From assembly GCF_003385185.1 (NCBI RefSeq), contig NZ_PQHZ01000013.1:85061-149060 (forward strand): a stretch of 64,000 nucleotides of DNA. Reading direction: 5' to 3'. The translations under genes were made by a program, and so were the position numbers. Source of the stretch: Amycolatopsis palatopharyngis. GTDB lineage: Bacteria > Actinomycetota > Actinomycetes > Mycobacteriales > Pseudonocardiaceae. Below, piece after piece: positions 8,743-17,521 of the stretch. Under the pieces are notes generated by a model that was not told the origin of the DNA, did not search any database, and saw only the letters and a list, made by a program, of their open reading frames with translations. Positions within the stretch are counted from its first letter, which is position 1, and every line of letters starts with the position of its first letter.

Positions 8743-9294
8743 ATGGCCCTCACGAAGAAGCAACCGCGTTCCAAGTTCTACGAGCTACTGCAGGGGCAGG
8801 TGCACAACGAGTTCAACGCCTCCCAGCAGTACATCGCGCTGGCCGTTTGGTTCGACAACGAGGACCTCCCCCAGCTCGCGAAGCACTTCTACAAGCAGGC
8901 AAAAGAAGAGCGCAACCACGCCATGGCACTCGTCCAGTACATGATGGACACCGACCACCACGTGGAGATTCCGGGCACTGGAGAGGTCCGCAACGACTTC
9001 TCTGACGTCGCCGAACTCGTTCAGCTCGCCCTCGACCAGGAGAAGGAGGTCGCCGCGGATATCAAAACCCTCGCCAAGGCGGCCCGCGCCGAGGACGACT
9101 ACCAGGGTGAGCAGTTCATGCAGTGGTTCCTCAAGGAGCAGGTCGAGGAAGTCGCACAGATGGACTCGCTGCTCAAGATCGTCCGGCGCTCGAACGGCAA
9201 CCTGTTCGACGTCGAGGCATTTCTGCACCGCGAGTCCGTCGGTGACGGCGGCGAAGACCCGACCATGCCCCCGGTCGCGGGCGGCACGATCTGA
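8743..9294 (+). CDS. bfrB: Ferritin (BfrB-like iron storage protein)
   Basis: A 183-residue four-helix-bundle ferritin that oxidises and stores iron as a 24-subunit shell. Ferroxidase-site residues are in place: Glu in HNEFNASQQYIA, the Glu-x2-His pair in KEERNHAMALVQYM, Glu in LDQEKEVAADI, and Glu/Gln in QWFLKEQVEEV. There is no haem-ligating Met pattern, so it is ferritin rather than bacterioferritin, like mycobacterial BfrB. The C-terminal extension of about 20 residues (GGEDPTMPPVAGGTI) resembles that of actinobacterial homologues. The tandem iron boxes upstream suggest IdeR-dependent activation when iron is plentiful. TTTGGAGC lies just before the ATG. Confidence 0.95.
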   Translation: MALTKKQPRSKFYELLQGQVHNEFNASQQYIALAVWFDNEDLPQLAKHFYKQAKEERNHAMALVQYMMDTDHHVEIPGTGEVRNDFSDVAELVQLALDQEKEVAADIKTLAKAARAEDDYQGEQFMQWFLKEQVEEVAQMDSLLKIVRRSNGNLFDVEAFLHRESVGDGGEDPTMPPVAGGTI

Positions 9295-9316
9295 GAACGG
9301 CTCCCGCCATACCGTC

Positions 9317-9356
9317 AGGGCCACCTCGCCGCGTTCCCACGTGCCGGGGTGGCCTT
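9317..9356 (+). terminator. Likely terminator after ferritin
   Basis: AGGGCCACC (9317-9325) can pair with GGTGGCCTT (9348-9356), with one G-T wobble and a 22-base loop. It lies 22 bases after the ferritin stop. Moderate strength; no long T tract. Confidence 0.5.
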
Positions 9357-9373
9357 GATCGTGTGCGCTGAGC

Positions 9374-10201
9374 TCAGCAGGGGACGTCGGGCGCGATCAG
9401 CTGTAGCGAGTCCACCTGCTCGTCGGCCACGTAGAACACATAACTACCGCCGCCACCGGTCGGCGTCGAGTAGGTGGCCGAGCCGGACTCGGCTTCCGGG
9501 TAGGCCTGCTGCACCTGGTCCAGAGAGGATCCCGCGCCGATCCCCTCCGGCGTTCGCGCACCCGAGGCACTGAAGGTCACGATTCCCCGTTCGGCCGAGA
9601 CCACGACCTCCCGCACCGCCGAGTCGCCCTCGGTCAGCTCGTAGATCCCGCAGCCCTCCGGCGGGGGCGGTGTTTCCTTGCCCGCGGCCAACTCTCCGGT
9701 CGCTGTGGCGTCGGAGAACGACATCCCCAGCTTGAGCCCGCGATAGCCGTCCGGGCCGAGTACCGGCGACTGAAGCGCCTCGCTGCTCGGCTCCGACGAT
9801 GGAACGACCTGCTCGGTGACCGAATCTTTCGCCTCCGCGGTGGCATCGGTGCGGGGCTCGTCCTGCACTTCGGGGGGCGGGACGGGGGTAAAGCTCGGTG
9901 AGGTGAACTCGGGGGGCGCGATGGCGGGCGAGCCGGACTCGATGGCCAGCGCAGTGCCGGTGCCGGCCGGTGACGCGTCCTCAGCTGGGGGCCGGTTGTT
10001 GAGCAGTACCGCACCGGCCACCAGCGCGACGACGGCAGCAGCACCGCCGCCACCGGTGAGCGCGGCGCGCCGCCTGCGTACCCGCCGCGCGCCGGAAACG
10101 ATCGACGCGCGAGCGTCGGGCGTCGGGTGCAGGTCCAGCCGGCCGTCGGCGAACAGCGTGCGGAGTTCGTCGCCGAGCGGGTCTTCGGCGTTCTCGCTCA
10201 T
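9374..10201 (-). CDS. Membrane-anchored partner of SigE-like sigma factor
   Basis: A 275-residue protein with a cytosolic N-terminus of about 50 residues, one membrane helix (GGGGAAAVVALVAGAVLL), a Pro/Ser/Thr/Glu-rich linker and an extracytoplasmic domain from about residue 150 (GPDGYRGLKLGMSFSDA, IVTFSASGARTPEGIGAGSS, SYVFYVADEQVDSL). Its ATG overlaps the sigma gene stop (ATGA). This arrangement is common for actinobacterial SigE-family loci, where the membrane protein may restrain the sigma factor, but no recognised anti-sigma fold is visible, so the regulatory role is inferred from position only. Confidence 0.75.
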   Translation of the reverse strand: MSENAEDPLGDELRTLFADGRLDLHPTPDARASIVSGARRVRRRRAALTGGGGAAAVVALVAGAVLLNNRPPAEDASPAGTGTALAIESGSPAIAPPEFTSPSFTPVPPPEVQDEPRTDATAEAKDSVTEQVVPSSEPSSEALQSPVLGPDGYRGLKLGMSFSDATATGELAAGKETPPPPEGCGIYELTEGDSAVREVVVSAERGIVTFSASGARTPEGIGAGSSLDQVQQAYPEAESGSATYSTPTGGGGSYVFYVADEQVDSLQLIAPDVPC

Positions 10202-10704
10202 GGTTCCCTCCCTCCTGGCTCGTCGGCAGCCGTCAGCTTGGTCCGCAACGAGGCGACCGCCTTACTCGCCTGGCTCTTCACGGTTCCCGTGCTGATACCG
10301 AGCGAATCGGCGATTTCCGCCTCGGACAGTCCTTCGTAATAACGCAGCACGATGACCGCACGTTGCCTCGGCGGGAGTGCGCGTAACGCCTGCCACAACG
10401 GTTCGTGCTCGAACGGGTCCGCAGGAGTGACCGATCGGGACTCCGGAACGTCCGCGACCAGGCTTTCCCGGCGCAGCCGGCGCCAGCGGCTGATGTGGGC
10501 GTTGGCCATTGACCGGCGGATGTAGGCGAGCGGGTCCCCCGTCTTGCGTTGCACATGGGTCCAGCGCGAACCGATCTTCTCCAGCACGGTCTGCACGAGG
10601 TCGGCGGCGTCGTGCGGATTGCCGGTCAGTGCGTGCCCGTATCGCAGCAACCCCGGAAGGCTGGCCTCAACGAACTCGCCGAAGTCCGTGAGTTCGCCGT
10701 GCAC
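10198..10704 (-). CDS. SigE-family (SigE/SigM-like) ECF RNA polymerase sigma factor
   Basis: A 168-residue group 4 sigma factor. Region 2 spans about 8-75 (FVEASLPGLLRYGHALTGNP, DLVQTVLEKIG, AYIRRSMANAHISRWRR) and region 4 about 105-155 (ALRALPPRQRAVIVLRYYEG, EAEIADSLGISTGTVKSQ). It belongs to the large streptomycete/pseudonocardial group annotated as SigE family. The GTG start and ATGA overlap with the membrane partner gene give a two-gene operon. The stress signal and target promoters are unknown. Confidence 0.9.
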   Translation of the reverse strand: MHGELTDFGEFVEASLPGLLRYGHALTGNPHDAADLVQTVLEKIGSRWTHVQRKTGDPLAYIRRSMANAHISRWRRLRRESLVADVPESRSVTPADPFEHEPLWQALRALPPRQRAVIVLRYYEGLSEAEIADSLGISTGTVKSQASKAVASLRTKLTAADEPGGREP

Positions 10705-10859
10705 CGCCTGTCCTCTCTCTCGGCGCGCAGTGTTCTACACACAGTGTCGCCTATGCAGATGAGGGTGATCACGCGACGCACGTCAGGGACGCGCACGCAT
10801 CTCCACCGCTTGTCGACCCATTCGCGAGTAGCCGCTGTGGCGGAAAGCAATCCACCGAA

Positions 10860-10888
10860 AGCTCCTCATCATCGAACGATAAGGAGCT
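10860..10888 (-). terminator. Possible terminator of the DUF5926-DUF952 operon
   Basis: AGCTCCT and AGGAGCT form a 7-bp stem with a 15-base loop, 28 bases beyond the DUF952 stop on the minus strand. The rest of the 210-base gap to the sigma gene shows no other structure that I can support. Confidence 0.4.
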
Positions 10889-10915
10889 GATCGCGGTCAC
10901 GGTAACGCGGACCGG

Positions 10916-11269
10916 TCAACCGAGCGCCAGCGCCTCCGGCAATCGGAAGGAACCGTCGGTATCGGGTGGGAACGGATGCGCCGCGACGACCGCGGCACGC
11001 GGCAGCGGCCCGTAGACGTGCGGGAACCAGGGCATGCCCGGCGCGGGTGGGTCGGCAGGCTCCCAACGCACCTCGGCGTCGACCAAAGCGGGGTCGACCT
11101 CCAGCAGCAGCAGGTCGGTTCGGCCCGCGTAGAGCCGGTTCGCGGGCAGGTGCACGGTCCCGCGCTCCGAACAGTGGATGAAGCCTGCGTCATCCAGCGA
11201 GGCCGTGCGGTACTCGCCGCCGGCGGGAACGGCGGCCCATTCGCCTCGCGGGCAGATGTGCAGGATCAT
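10916..11269 (-). CDS. DUF952 domain protein
   Basis: A 117-residue soluble protein. DUF952 motifs are LDDAGFIHCSERGTV (the His-Cys-Ser core), LLLLEVDPALVDAEVRWEP, PWFPHVYGPLPRAAVV near the end. Family members are small proteins of unknown function, sometimes proposed to be glutathione-transferase-like or ribosyl-transferase-like; no activity is claimed here. It starts 11 bases after the DUF5926 gene on the same strand, so the two are co-transcribed. Confidence 0.85.
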   Translation of the reverse strand: MILHICPRGEWAAVPAGGEYRTASLDDAGFIHCSERGTVHLPANRLYAGRTDLLLLEVDPALVDAEVRWEPADPPAPGMPWFPHVYGPLPRAAVVAAHPFPPDTDGSFRLPEALALG

Positions 11270-11280
11270 CGCGTCCGGAT

Positions 11281-12162
11281 TCAGCGCAGGGTGAGCTGGC
11301 GGCCGACCAGACCGTCGCGCGCCCGGCGCTCAGTGGCATTGAGCGGCTCGCTGTCCAGCGACTTCACCGCCGCGGTCAACCGCTCCCCGAGCCGACCGGC
11401 CGGCTCCTCCCACTCCCTGGCGTGCGCCTCGGGGTCGAGGTCCCACACCGGGACCAGCAGGCCGTGTGCGCGGAAGGACCCGGCGTAGCGAGACCCTTCG
11501 CCGAGGCCGATCTCGCCCGCGGCCGACAACCGGGCCAGCGCCTGGAGCAGCACGTTCTCCTGCTCCGGCCAGACCCAGCGCAGGTGCGCCTTGTCCCCGG
11601 CCTCCACCCAGTAGGCGGCGGGCCCGATCCGCTCGGTGGGCATGATCGCGGCGTTGGCGCGTTCCAGGGACATGGCGATGTCACCGGTCGCATCCGCGTC
11701 CTCCGGCAACCACCAGGAGAAGTCCTTGTGCAGGGTGATGTCGAGCTCGGCCTCGGGCACCAGCAGGTCCTGCAGGCGCTCTCCCTGCTCCGGCGGGCTG
11801 GTGGTGTCCGGCACGGAGAGAACGTCGCCCTCCTTGGCCTCCAGCGCCCAGCGCAGGGAACGGCCGAGGTCACGACTGATGTCGGAGGACCGGGTCTGCA
11901 CCTGCATGCCGACGAAGATCTCCCCGTCAGTACGCACGAAACCCGCCGCGGCCATCGGCAGCACGGTCGCCAGCGTCACCGTCCTGTCCGGACTGTCCTT
12001 GAGTGACAGCCGGGCGGTGGCGGACGGGACGAACTCGCGCAGCGCGATCAGCTCGGGCTCGGCCGCGAGCCCCTCGAACGGCCGCCCGACGAACACATCG
12101 CGCACCTTCGGCTTCCGCGTCGAGTCCTTCTTGGGACCCTTCTTGCGCGCACCCTTGCCCAT
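11281..12162 (-). CDS. DUF5926 family protein (SEC-C-like N-terminal basic tail)
   Basis: A 293-residue soluble protein with a very basic N-terminus (MGKGARKKGPKKDSTRKPKV) and a conserved body (FVGRPFEGLAAEPELIALRE, PVWDLDPEAHAREWE). This matches the actinobacterial family called DUF5926 or 'preprotein translocase SecA-related' in many annotations; its function is unknown. The charged tail suggests binding to nucleic acid or ribosomes, by inference. ATG start with a nearby GGAGG (12168-12172 region on the minus strand). Confidence 0.8.
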   Translation of the reverse strand: MGKGARKKGPKKDSTRKPKVRDVFVGRPFEGLAAEPELIALREFVPSATARLSLKDSPDRTVTLATVLPMAAAGFVRTDGEIFVGMQVQTRSSDISRDLGRSLRWALEAKEGDVLSVPDTTSPPEQGERLQDLLVPEAELDITLHKDFSWWLPEDADATGDIAMSLERANAAIMPTERIGPAAYWVEAGDKAHLRWVWPEQENVLLQALARLSAAGEIGLGEGSRYAGSFRAHGLLVPVWDLDPEAHAREWEEPAGRLGERLTAAVKSLDSEPLNATERRARDGLVGRQLTLR

Positions 12163-12329
12163 GTCGCCTCCTTGCTGACGTCCCGGCAGACGCTACCTAA
12201 CGCGCGGAGGGATCCCGGCCTGCGGGTGCACCAGCCAGCTCGGCGAGCACAAGATCAGCGGCCGCCGGTCCGCTGGCAGCGACAAGCGCACACTGGTCCA
12301 CGGAATCGGGCCGCGGCTACAGTCACCGG

Positions 12330-13493
12330 ATGTTCGACCCCCGCGATCCCGAGTTTCTCACCGACCCGTATCCGGCGTTCGCCGCACTGCGAGCCGAGGG
12401 CGAGGTGCACCACCACGACGGACTCGGACTGGCCGTCGCGGTCTCCCACGGCGCGGCTTCGGCAGTACTTCGGCATCGCGGTCTCGGCCGGATCTGGACC
12501 GACGCCACGCCAGCCGACCGGTTCGTCTCGTTCAATCTGCTGCACCGCAACTCGCTGCTGGAGAACGAGCCGCCCGCACACACCCGGCTGCGCAAGTTGG
12601 TGTCCTCGGCCTTCGCCCGTGGGCACGTGGAACGGCTGCGACCAACCGTGGAGGCACTGGCCGAGGGCATGGTCGGCATGCTCGTCGAGCACATCGCCGC
12701 GGACGGGCAGGCCGACCTGCTCGAGCACTTGGCCGCGCCGTTGCCGGTCGAGGTGATCGCGGAACTGCTGGACGTGCCGCCCGCCGATCGTCCGCTGCTG
12801 GTCCCGTGGTCCAACGCCATCGTGAAGATGTACGAGTACGGGCTGCCCGAGGACCAGCGCGATGCCGCCGAGCGAGCCGCGGGCGAGTTCGCGGGCTACC
12901 TGCGGGACCTGGCCGGAAGCAGGGCCCGCCAGCCGGGCGAGGACCTGGTGAGTCACCTGGTGGCGAGCGAACTCACTGGTGACGAGGTCGTGGCGACGGC
13001 GGTGCTGCTGCTGATGGCGGGCCATGAGGCGACCGTGAACGTCATCGGCAATGGTGTGGCCGCCCTGCTGACCCACCGTGCGCAGTGGGATCGCCTGGTG
13101 GCCGATCCCGGCCTGCTGCCCACCGCGACGGAGGAGCTCATCCGCTTCGACTCGCCGCTACAGCTGTTCGAGCGCACGGCCACGAAGGACGTCGAGATCG
13201 CGGGTTGCCGTGTCGGCGAGGGCGAGAAGATCGCAGCCCTGCTCGGTGCCGCCGCCCGTGACCCCGAGGTGTTCGCCGATCCCGACACCCTCGACGTCGG
13301 TCGCACGCCCAACCCGCACCTCGGCTTCGGTGGCGGCATCCACTACTGCGTCGGCGCTCCACTGGCCCGCATCGAGATCGCCGCGGCGCTGGGCGCGTTG
13401 ACCCGCCGCCTGCCCGGACTGGGACTCGCAGCCGAACCCGAGCGCAGGGCCGAGTTCGTCATCCGCGGGCTGCGCACCCTCCCGGTCGCCTGA
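12330..13493 (+). CDS. Cytochrome P450 (CYP)
   Basis: A soluble bacterial class I P450 monooxygenase of 387 residues. Conserved features: I-helix oxygen-activation motif LLMAGHEATVNVIGNG (here Ala-Thr instead of the usual Glu/Asp-Thr order, AGHEAT), K-helix Glu-x2-Arg in ATEELIRFDSP, and the haem-binding Cys in LGFGGGIHYCVGAPLARIE. No ferredoxin or reductase gene lies beside it, so electrons come from elsewhere. It meets the DUF4328 gene stop-to-stop with no gap. Substrate unknown; no biosynthetic cluster surrounds it. Confidence 0.94.
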   Translation: MFDPRDPEFLTDPYPAFAALRAEGEVHHHDGLGLAVAVSHGAASAVLRHRGLGRIWTDATPADRFVSFNLLHRNSLLENEPPAHTRLRKLVSSAFARGHVERLRPTVEALAEGMVGMLVEHIAADGQADLLEHLAAPLPVEVIAELLDVPPADRPLLVPWSNAIVKMYEYGLPEDQRDAAERAAGEFAGYLRDLAGSRARQPGEDLVSHLVASELTGDEVVATAVLLLMAGHEATVNVIGNGVAALLTHRAQWDRLVADPGLLPTATEELIRFDSPLQLFERTATKDVEIAGCRVGEGEKIAALLGAAARDPEVFADPDTLDVGRTPNPHLGFGGGIHYCVGAPLARIEIAAALGALTRRLPGLGLAAEPERRAEFVIRGLRTLPVA

Positions 13494-14519
13494 CTACCGC
13501 GTGGCCGTGACGGGCCGCTCCTGGCGTACCGGTTCGGGAGCGCCGCTGACGCTCAGCACGCGTGGGCGCTGCCGAGGCGACAACGCGCCGATCGGCGCCA
13601 GCAGGCGGGTGAAACGGCCGACGACCAGGGCGGTCAGCACGGTCAGCAGCACAGCTGAGAGATCGACGACGGCGTTCAGCAGAACCCCGTCCGCCTGCGC
13701 CTGCACCCCGTCTCTTGTCCGCCATAAGACCATCAGCAGCAGTAGCAGTCCGTTGCCGACCCAAGCGCCCCACCAGGTCAGGACCAGCCGGGACGGGCGG
13801 GGGCGCTCGGCGACCGGCTTGCGCAGCACCGCGTGTTCCAGTTCGGCGAGGATCGGGCCAGCCAGCACCAGGTTGGGGCCGGGCGCGATCGTCCCGACGA
13901 ACACCTGCCAGGACGGCCGGGCAGGCGCGGCGCCGGACTCCTCGGCGGCCGCTGTGCGCGCGACGAACAGCCACCACACGGTCCCGGCGAACCCGAACGC
14001 GGCCATCACGAACGTCAGCATCGACGCGATCAGCACGAGCACGTCCGACATGGCCACGACGTCGCTGCTCAGCGCCGAGTTCCTGCTCTGTACCAACAGG
14101 ACGTAGCGCCACACTTCGGCGCAGGCGGCGATCAGGGCGAGCGCGGCCAGGATCCACAGCACGGCGCTCACGTTCCTGGCGATGAGCACCAGCCGTTGCA
14201 TCGGCTGTGGTCCGCCGGACGCGGTACCCGGCACGGCGGTCGGCGACCGCCACACCAGGTTGGGAAAGCCCCAGCGCGGGATCACGGGGTAGCGGGGCGG
14301 GCCGGTGTACGGCTGCGAACGTGCCGGTCTCGGCCGCGGAGCCGCCCCAGGGGGCACCGTCGCCACCCAGCGCACCCTGGCCCGGGGGCGATGGGTCCGC
14401 TGAGGCGCGGGTTGTGGTGCCGGATACGCGACCGGCTGCGGCCGTGCCCCGTACGGCACGGCACCACCGCCCTGCCCCGGGGGCGGCATGGGTGGGTACT
14501 GCGGGTGGCCCGGTTGCAC
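13494..14519 (-). CDS. DUF4328 multi-pass membrane protein
   Basis: About 341 residues: a Pro/Gln-rich cytosolic N-terminus (HPQYPPMPPPGQGGG), then six or so membrane helices (LWILAALALIAACAEVWRYV, VLVLIASMLTFVMAAFGFAG, LVLTWWGAWVGNGLLLL, VVDLSAVLLTVLTALVVGR). The PSRLVLTWWGAWVGN pattern is typical of DUF4328. The GTG at 14519 was chosen so that the frame does not run into the rhodanese gene ending at 14564; an ATG at MPPPGQ is possible. Likely in one transcript with the rhodanese gene. Function unknown. Confidence 0.8.
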   Translation of the reverse strand: MQPGHPQYPPMPPPGQGGGAVPYGARPQPVAYPAPQPAPQRTHRPRARVRWVATVPPGAAPRPRPARSQPYTGPPRYPVIPRWGFPNLVWRSPTAVPGTASGGPQPMQRLVLIARNVSAVLWILAALALIAACAEVWRYVLLVQSRNSALSSDVVAMSDVLVLIASMLTFVMAAFGFAGTVWWLFVARTAAAEESGAAPARPSWQVFVGTIAPGPNLVLAGPILAELEHAVLRKPVAERPRPSRLVLTWWGAWVGNGLLLLLMVLWRTRDGVQAQADGVLLNAVVDLSAVLLTVLTALVVGRFTRLLAPIGALSPRQRPRVLSVSGAPEPVRQERPVTATR

Positions 14520-14563
14520 GGTCAGGACCTGTCTCTGCGAACGCGCGTGGGGACCGGCACGGC

Positions 14564-14914
14564 CTACAGCACCTCTGGGTCCGCGCCCTCGTGGTCGCTG
14601 ACCAGCGGCCGGCCCTCGGTATGCCAGGACTTCATGCCGCCTGCGACGTTGACCGCGTCCCAGCCGTTCGCGTTGAGCCAGGCGGCGGCCTGCGCGGAGC
14701 GTCCACCGGTCCGGCAGACGACGTAGAGGGGCTGGTCCTCGGGCAGCGTCGCCAGCTCGTCGAGCCGGGCGGGCAGGTCCCCGAGGGGAATGTGCACGGC
14801 TTCGGGAGCGTGCCCGGCGGCCCACTCGTCGTGCTCACGCACGTCGAGCAGTGAGAAGCGGTCCGCGGGCAGTTCGGTCACGGAGGCCATGGGCACGTCG
14901 GAAAGGTTCACCAC
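14564..14914 (-). CDS. Rhodanese-like sulfurtransferase
   Basis: A 116-residue single rhodanese domain. The active-site loop CRTGGRSAQAA carries the catalytic Cys, and the CH2A/B motifs (SLLDVREHDEWAAGHAPEAVHIPL) are clear. Such proteins move persulfide sulfur to acceptors such as thiols or sulfur-carrier proteins. The tandem GTG codons at 14914/14911 give the best family length; an ATG at MASVTELP is an alternative. It lies directly upstream of the DUF4328 gene on the same strand. Confidence 0.9.
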   Translation of the reverse strand: MVNLSDVPMASVTELPADRFSLLDVREHDEWAAGHAPEAVHIPLGDLPARLDELATLPEDQPLYVVCRTGGRSAQAAAWLNANGWDAVNVAGGMKSWHTEGRPLVSDHEGADPEVL

Positions 14915-15006
14915 GCCCCCATCGTCGCACGTACATCCGTGTCCCGCGCGTAAAACCCCACCCAGTGCCCGGGTAACCCCGAGCGCGCCCCTCACCAGGT
15001 TGGAGC

Positions 15007-15128
15007 GTCTGCAAGTACGCCCAAGCAAGATCGACAACGCCGCTAACTACCTCCAACCCGGTTACGTCGTCGTCCAGGTTGGGGGTAGTTATGGCACAAG
15101 TGGATCTTGCTTGGTGGTACTTGCAGAC
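15007..15128. repeat. Large imperfect inverted repeat (MITE-like)
   Basis: Two arms of about 55 bases face each other across a loop of about 14-18 bases. Perfect blocks are GTCTGCAAGTAC (15007-15018 with 15117-15128) and CCAAGCAAGATC (15021-15032 with 15103-15114); the inner TAACTAC and CCAACC blocks also pair. No ORF lies inside. It sits between the rhodanese gene start and the symporter gene end. No target-site duplication is evident. Could be a miniature transposable element or a very long transcript hairpin. Confidence 0.75.
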
Positions 15129-15168
15129 ACACCATCCCTGGACCGGTGGGGGCTGGGCGGGGTGACTT

Positions 15169-15190
15169 CGCGCTTTCCCGGGAAAGCGCG
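15169..15190. repeat. CTTTCCCGGGAAAG palindrome, copy 1
   Basis: A perfect 22-bp palindrome with core CTTTCCCGGGAAAG and CGCG/CGCG ends, touching the stop codon of the symporter gene. Member of the family described at 19.4, 46.8 and 53.0 kb. A 3'-end role such as termination is possible. Confidence 0.85.
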
Positions 15191-16963
15191 TTACTTGCGG
15201 TGGCGGCCCTTGCCTAGGCGTACGCGTTCCTCGGCTTTGCCGAAGCGGGCGATGGCGCGGTCGCGCATGAATCCGAGTGGGTCGGGTGCGTGTAACTGCA
15301 GCATCACCAGGTTCAGATCGTCCGGCCTGCTCCGCGCGGTGCCGAGGCTGACCACGACGGTGATCAGGAACGCGGCGGGCACGGTGAACAACGCGGGCTG
15401 CTCCAGGAACCACGGCGCCCATCCGCCGGTGTAGTTACTGACGGCGTTCAACCCGAGCGCGGCGACCACCAGACCGCCACCGGTGCAGATCCCGGCCATG
15501 GCACCTGCCCAGGTGAGCTTGCGCCACCAGATGCCGAGCACCAGCAACGGACAGAACGTGGAGGCGGCCAGCGCGAACGACATACCGACGCTCAACGAGA
15601 GGTCCGTTGGCTCCAGCGTGATGGCGACACCCCAGGCGATCAACGCGACCAGCACCGCGGCCAGCCGGAAATCGCGGACACGGCCCTTGCGCAGCACGTC
15701 GGTGGAGACGACGCCCGCGACGCTCACCAGCAGCCCGGACGAGGTGGCGAGGAACGCCGCGAACGCACCTGCAGCGGTGATCGCACCGAGCACCTGCCCG
15801 CCGATACCCGGCAGGATGACCGAGGGCAGCAGCAGTACCGCGGCGTCCGTCCGCTCGGTCATCAGCAGCCGCGGGACGTACATTCGCGACAGTGCTCCGA
15901 GGATGGTCGGAAACAGGTAGAACAGCCCGAGCAGCAGGAGTACGTGCACCGTGGTCCGCCGAGCGGCCTTGCCGTCGGGGTTGGTGTAGAACCGCACAAG
16001 CACATGCGGCAGGCCCATCGTGCCGAGGAAGGTCGCGAGGATCAACGAGTAGGTACTGAGCAGTCCCTGCGTCCCGCCGGAACTCGGCCGCAGCCAGCTC
16101 GAGTTGTCCGCGGTGGCCGCCTGCACCACCGGCACCGGTGCGCCTGCCGGAAAACGCAGTGATGTGCCCGCTTCGACCTCGTACTCGTACCCAGGAACCC
16201 ACACCATCTGGTTGGCCGCCTCGGCCGGTGTCCATACCGGGGTTTCCGACCTGACCTGCAGCGAGACGTCGGTCTTCACCGCCACCGTCGTCTCCTCGGG
16301 GAAGTTCGGGGCGTCCGGAGAACCGAGGGATCCGGCCGACTCCCCCGCACCGCCGGCGATGAAGACCGCACTCAGCACGAAGGCGGGCACCGCGATCGCG
16401 AACAGCTTCAGCCAGTACTGGAAGGCCTGCACGACGGTGATCGCCCGCATGCCACCACCGATCACGTTGACACCCACGATCAACGTGACCACCGAAGCCC
16501 CGAGCCAGGCCGGGGCCGAAGGCATCAGTGTGGTCATCGCAAGCCCGGCGCCCTGCAGCTGCGGCACCATGTAGAGAACACCGATACCCGCGACGAACCA
16601 GGTGGAGACGGTGCGCAGCCGCTGGGATCCCAGCCGGGCCTCGAGGAAGTCGGGCAACGTGTACGCGCCGGAGCGCCGCAGCGGAGCGGCCACGAACAAC
16701 ATCAGCGCGAGGTAGCCCGCCGTGAAGCCGATCGGGTACCAGAGGGCGTCGGCTCCCTCCTTGAGGATGATGCCGGCCACACCGAGGAAGGACGCGGCGG
16801 AGAGATACTCGCCGGAGATGGCTGCCGCGTTGCGGCGGGAGCGCACGGTACGGCGGGCGACGAGGAAGTCGTGCGTGGTGTTGGCGAAGCGGGACGAGCG
16901 GTGACCGAGGTAGAAGGTCATCGCGGCGACCAGCGCCATGCTGACCAACGCCCACACGTTCAA
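15191..16963 (-). CDS. SSS-family sodium/solute symporter (acetate/monocarboxylate ActP type)
   Basis: A membrane transporter of about 590 residues with 13 predicted helices. SSS features include the first helix, ISGEYLSAASFLGVAG (sodium site region), the LLSTYSLILATFLGTMGLPHVLVRFYTNPD signature region near residue 310 and AGAFAAFLATSSGLLVSVAG. It is most like the ActP/MctC group that imports acetate, pyruvate or other monocarboxylates; substrate not proven. The large extracellular insert near residues 220-300 is usual for actinobacterial members. A TTG start is used because GAGGA lies 5 bases upstream; GTG two codons later is possible. A small membrane partner precedes it, as DUF485 proteins do beside actP. 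Confidence 0.9.
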   Translation of the reverse strand: MNVWALVSMALVAAMTFYLGHRSSRFANTTHDFLVARRTVRSRRNAAAISGEYLSAASFLGVAGIILKEGADALWYPIGFTAGYLALMLFVAAPLRRSGAYTLPDFLEARLGSQRLRTVSTWFVAGIGVLYMVPQLQGAGLAMTTLMPSAPAWLGASVVTLIVGVNVIGGGMRAITVVQAFQYWLKLFAIAVPAFVLSAVFIAGGAGESAGSLGSPDAPNFPEETTVAVKTDVSLQVRSETPVWTPAEAANQMVWVPGYEYEVEAGTSLRFPAGAPVPVVQAATADNSSWLRPSSGGTQGLLSTYSLILATFLGTMGLPHVLVRFYTNPDGKAARRTTVHVLLLLGLFYLFPTILGALSRMYVPRLLMTERTDAAVLLLPSVILPGIGGQVLGAITAAGAFAAFLATSSGLLVSVAGVVSTDVLRKGRVRDFRLAAVLVALIAWGVAITLEPTDLSLSVGMSFALAASTFCPLLVLGIWWRKLTWAGAMAGICTGGGLVVAALGLNAVSNYTGGWAPWFLEQPALFTVPAAFLITVVVSLGTARSRPDDLNLVMLQLHAPDPLGFMRDRAIARFGKAEERVRLGKGRHRK

Positions 16964-17029
16964 CTACGTCCTCGCTAGCCCGGGCCGGACCGGTCCGCGG
17001 GAACACCCGCTTCCGGCCGGGTCCCGGAG

Positions 17030-17521
17030 TCAGTTTTCGATCATGTCGACGAAATCGCGCTCGTAGCGCTCGGCGAGCCGGTTGTACCACAGCCCGACGC
17101 CGAACAGCAGGGGAAACGGCGCGACCCCGAGCAACAGCCACGAGACCGGAACCCCGATGAACGTGACTCCGGCGAGTGTCGGCGAGAAATAGAACGCCAG
17201 CGGCAGCGAACCCAGCCCCCCGAGCACGAGCACGGCGAGCCAGAGCGAGGCGCGCAGCTGCACCTTGACCAGATCCTTGATCAGCAACTCGCCCCAGCTG
17301 GTCTGCTCCTCGAGCTCCACCCGTGCGCGCAGGGTGTGCGACTGCTGGCGCGGGTCGGCGAGGACGACCTTCTTCCGGCGCACCTTCGGCGGCGGCTCCG
17401 GCTCGCTGGGGACGGCGGGGATCTGCTCCGTCGGCGGCTCCGGCAGTCTGCTCAGGTTCTTGCCCAGCGTCGGGTCGGGCTCACGCACGCCACCGACGTC
17501 GCGGTAGATGTCCTCGCTCAT
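17030..17521 (-). CDS. DUF485-like small membrane partner of the symporter
   Basis: A 163-residue protein with a Pro/Glu-rich cytosolic N-terminus of about 90 residues and two membrane helices (LWLAVLVLGGLGSLPLAFYF and VPVSWLLLGVAPFPLLFGVG), ending in NRLAERYERDFVDMI. The two-helix hairpin with a charged tail directly before an SSS symporter matches DUF485/YjcH proteins, which accompany ActP. Its ATG overlaps the stop codon of the 26-codon ORF (ATGA), suggesting translational coupling. Confidence 0.75.
   Translation of the reverse strand: MSEDIYRDVGGVREPDPTLGKNLSRLPEPPTEQIPAVPSEPEPPPKVRRKKVVLADPRQQSHTLRARVELEEQTSWGELLIKDLVKVQLRASLWLAVLVLGGLGSLPLAFYFSPTLAGVTFIGVPVSWLLLGVAPFPLLFGVGLWYNRLAERYERDFVDMIEN

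Noticed and set aside
12330..13493. Secondary-metabolite cluster suggested by the P450 and SnoaL-like genes
   Set aside because: They are 30 kb apart and no polyketide, peptide or terpene synthase is present.
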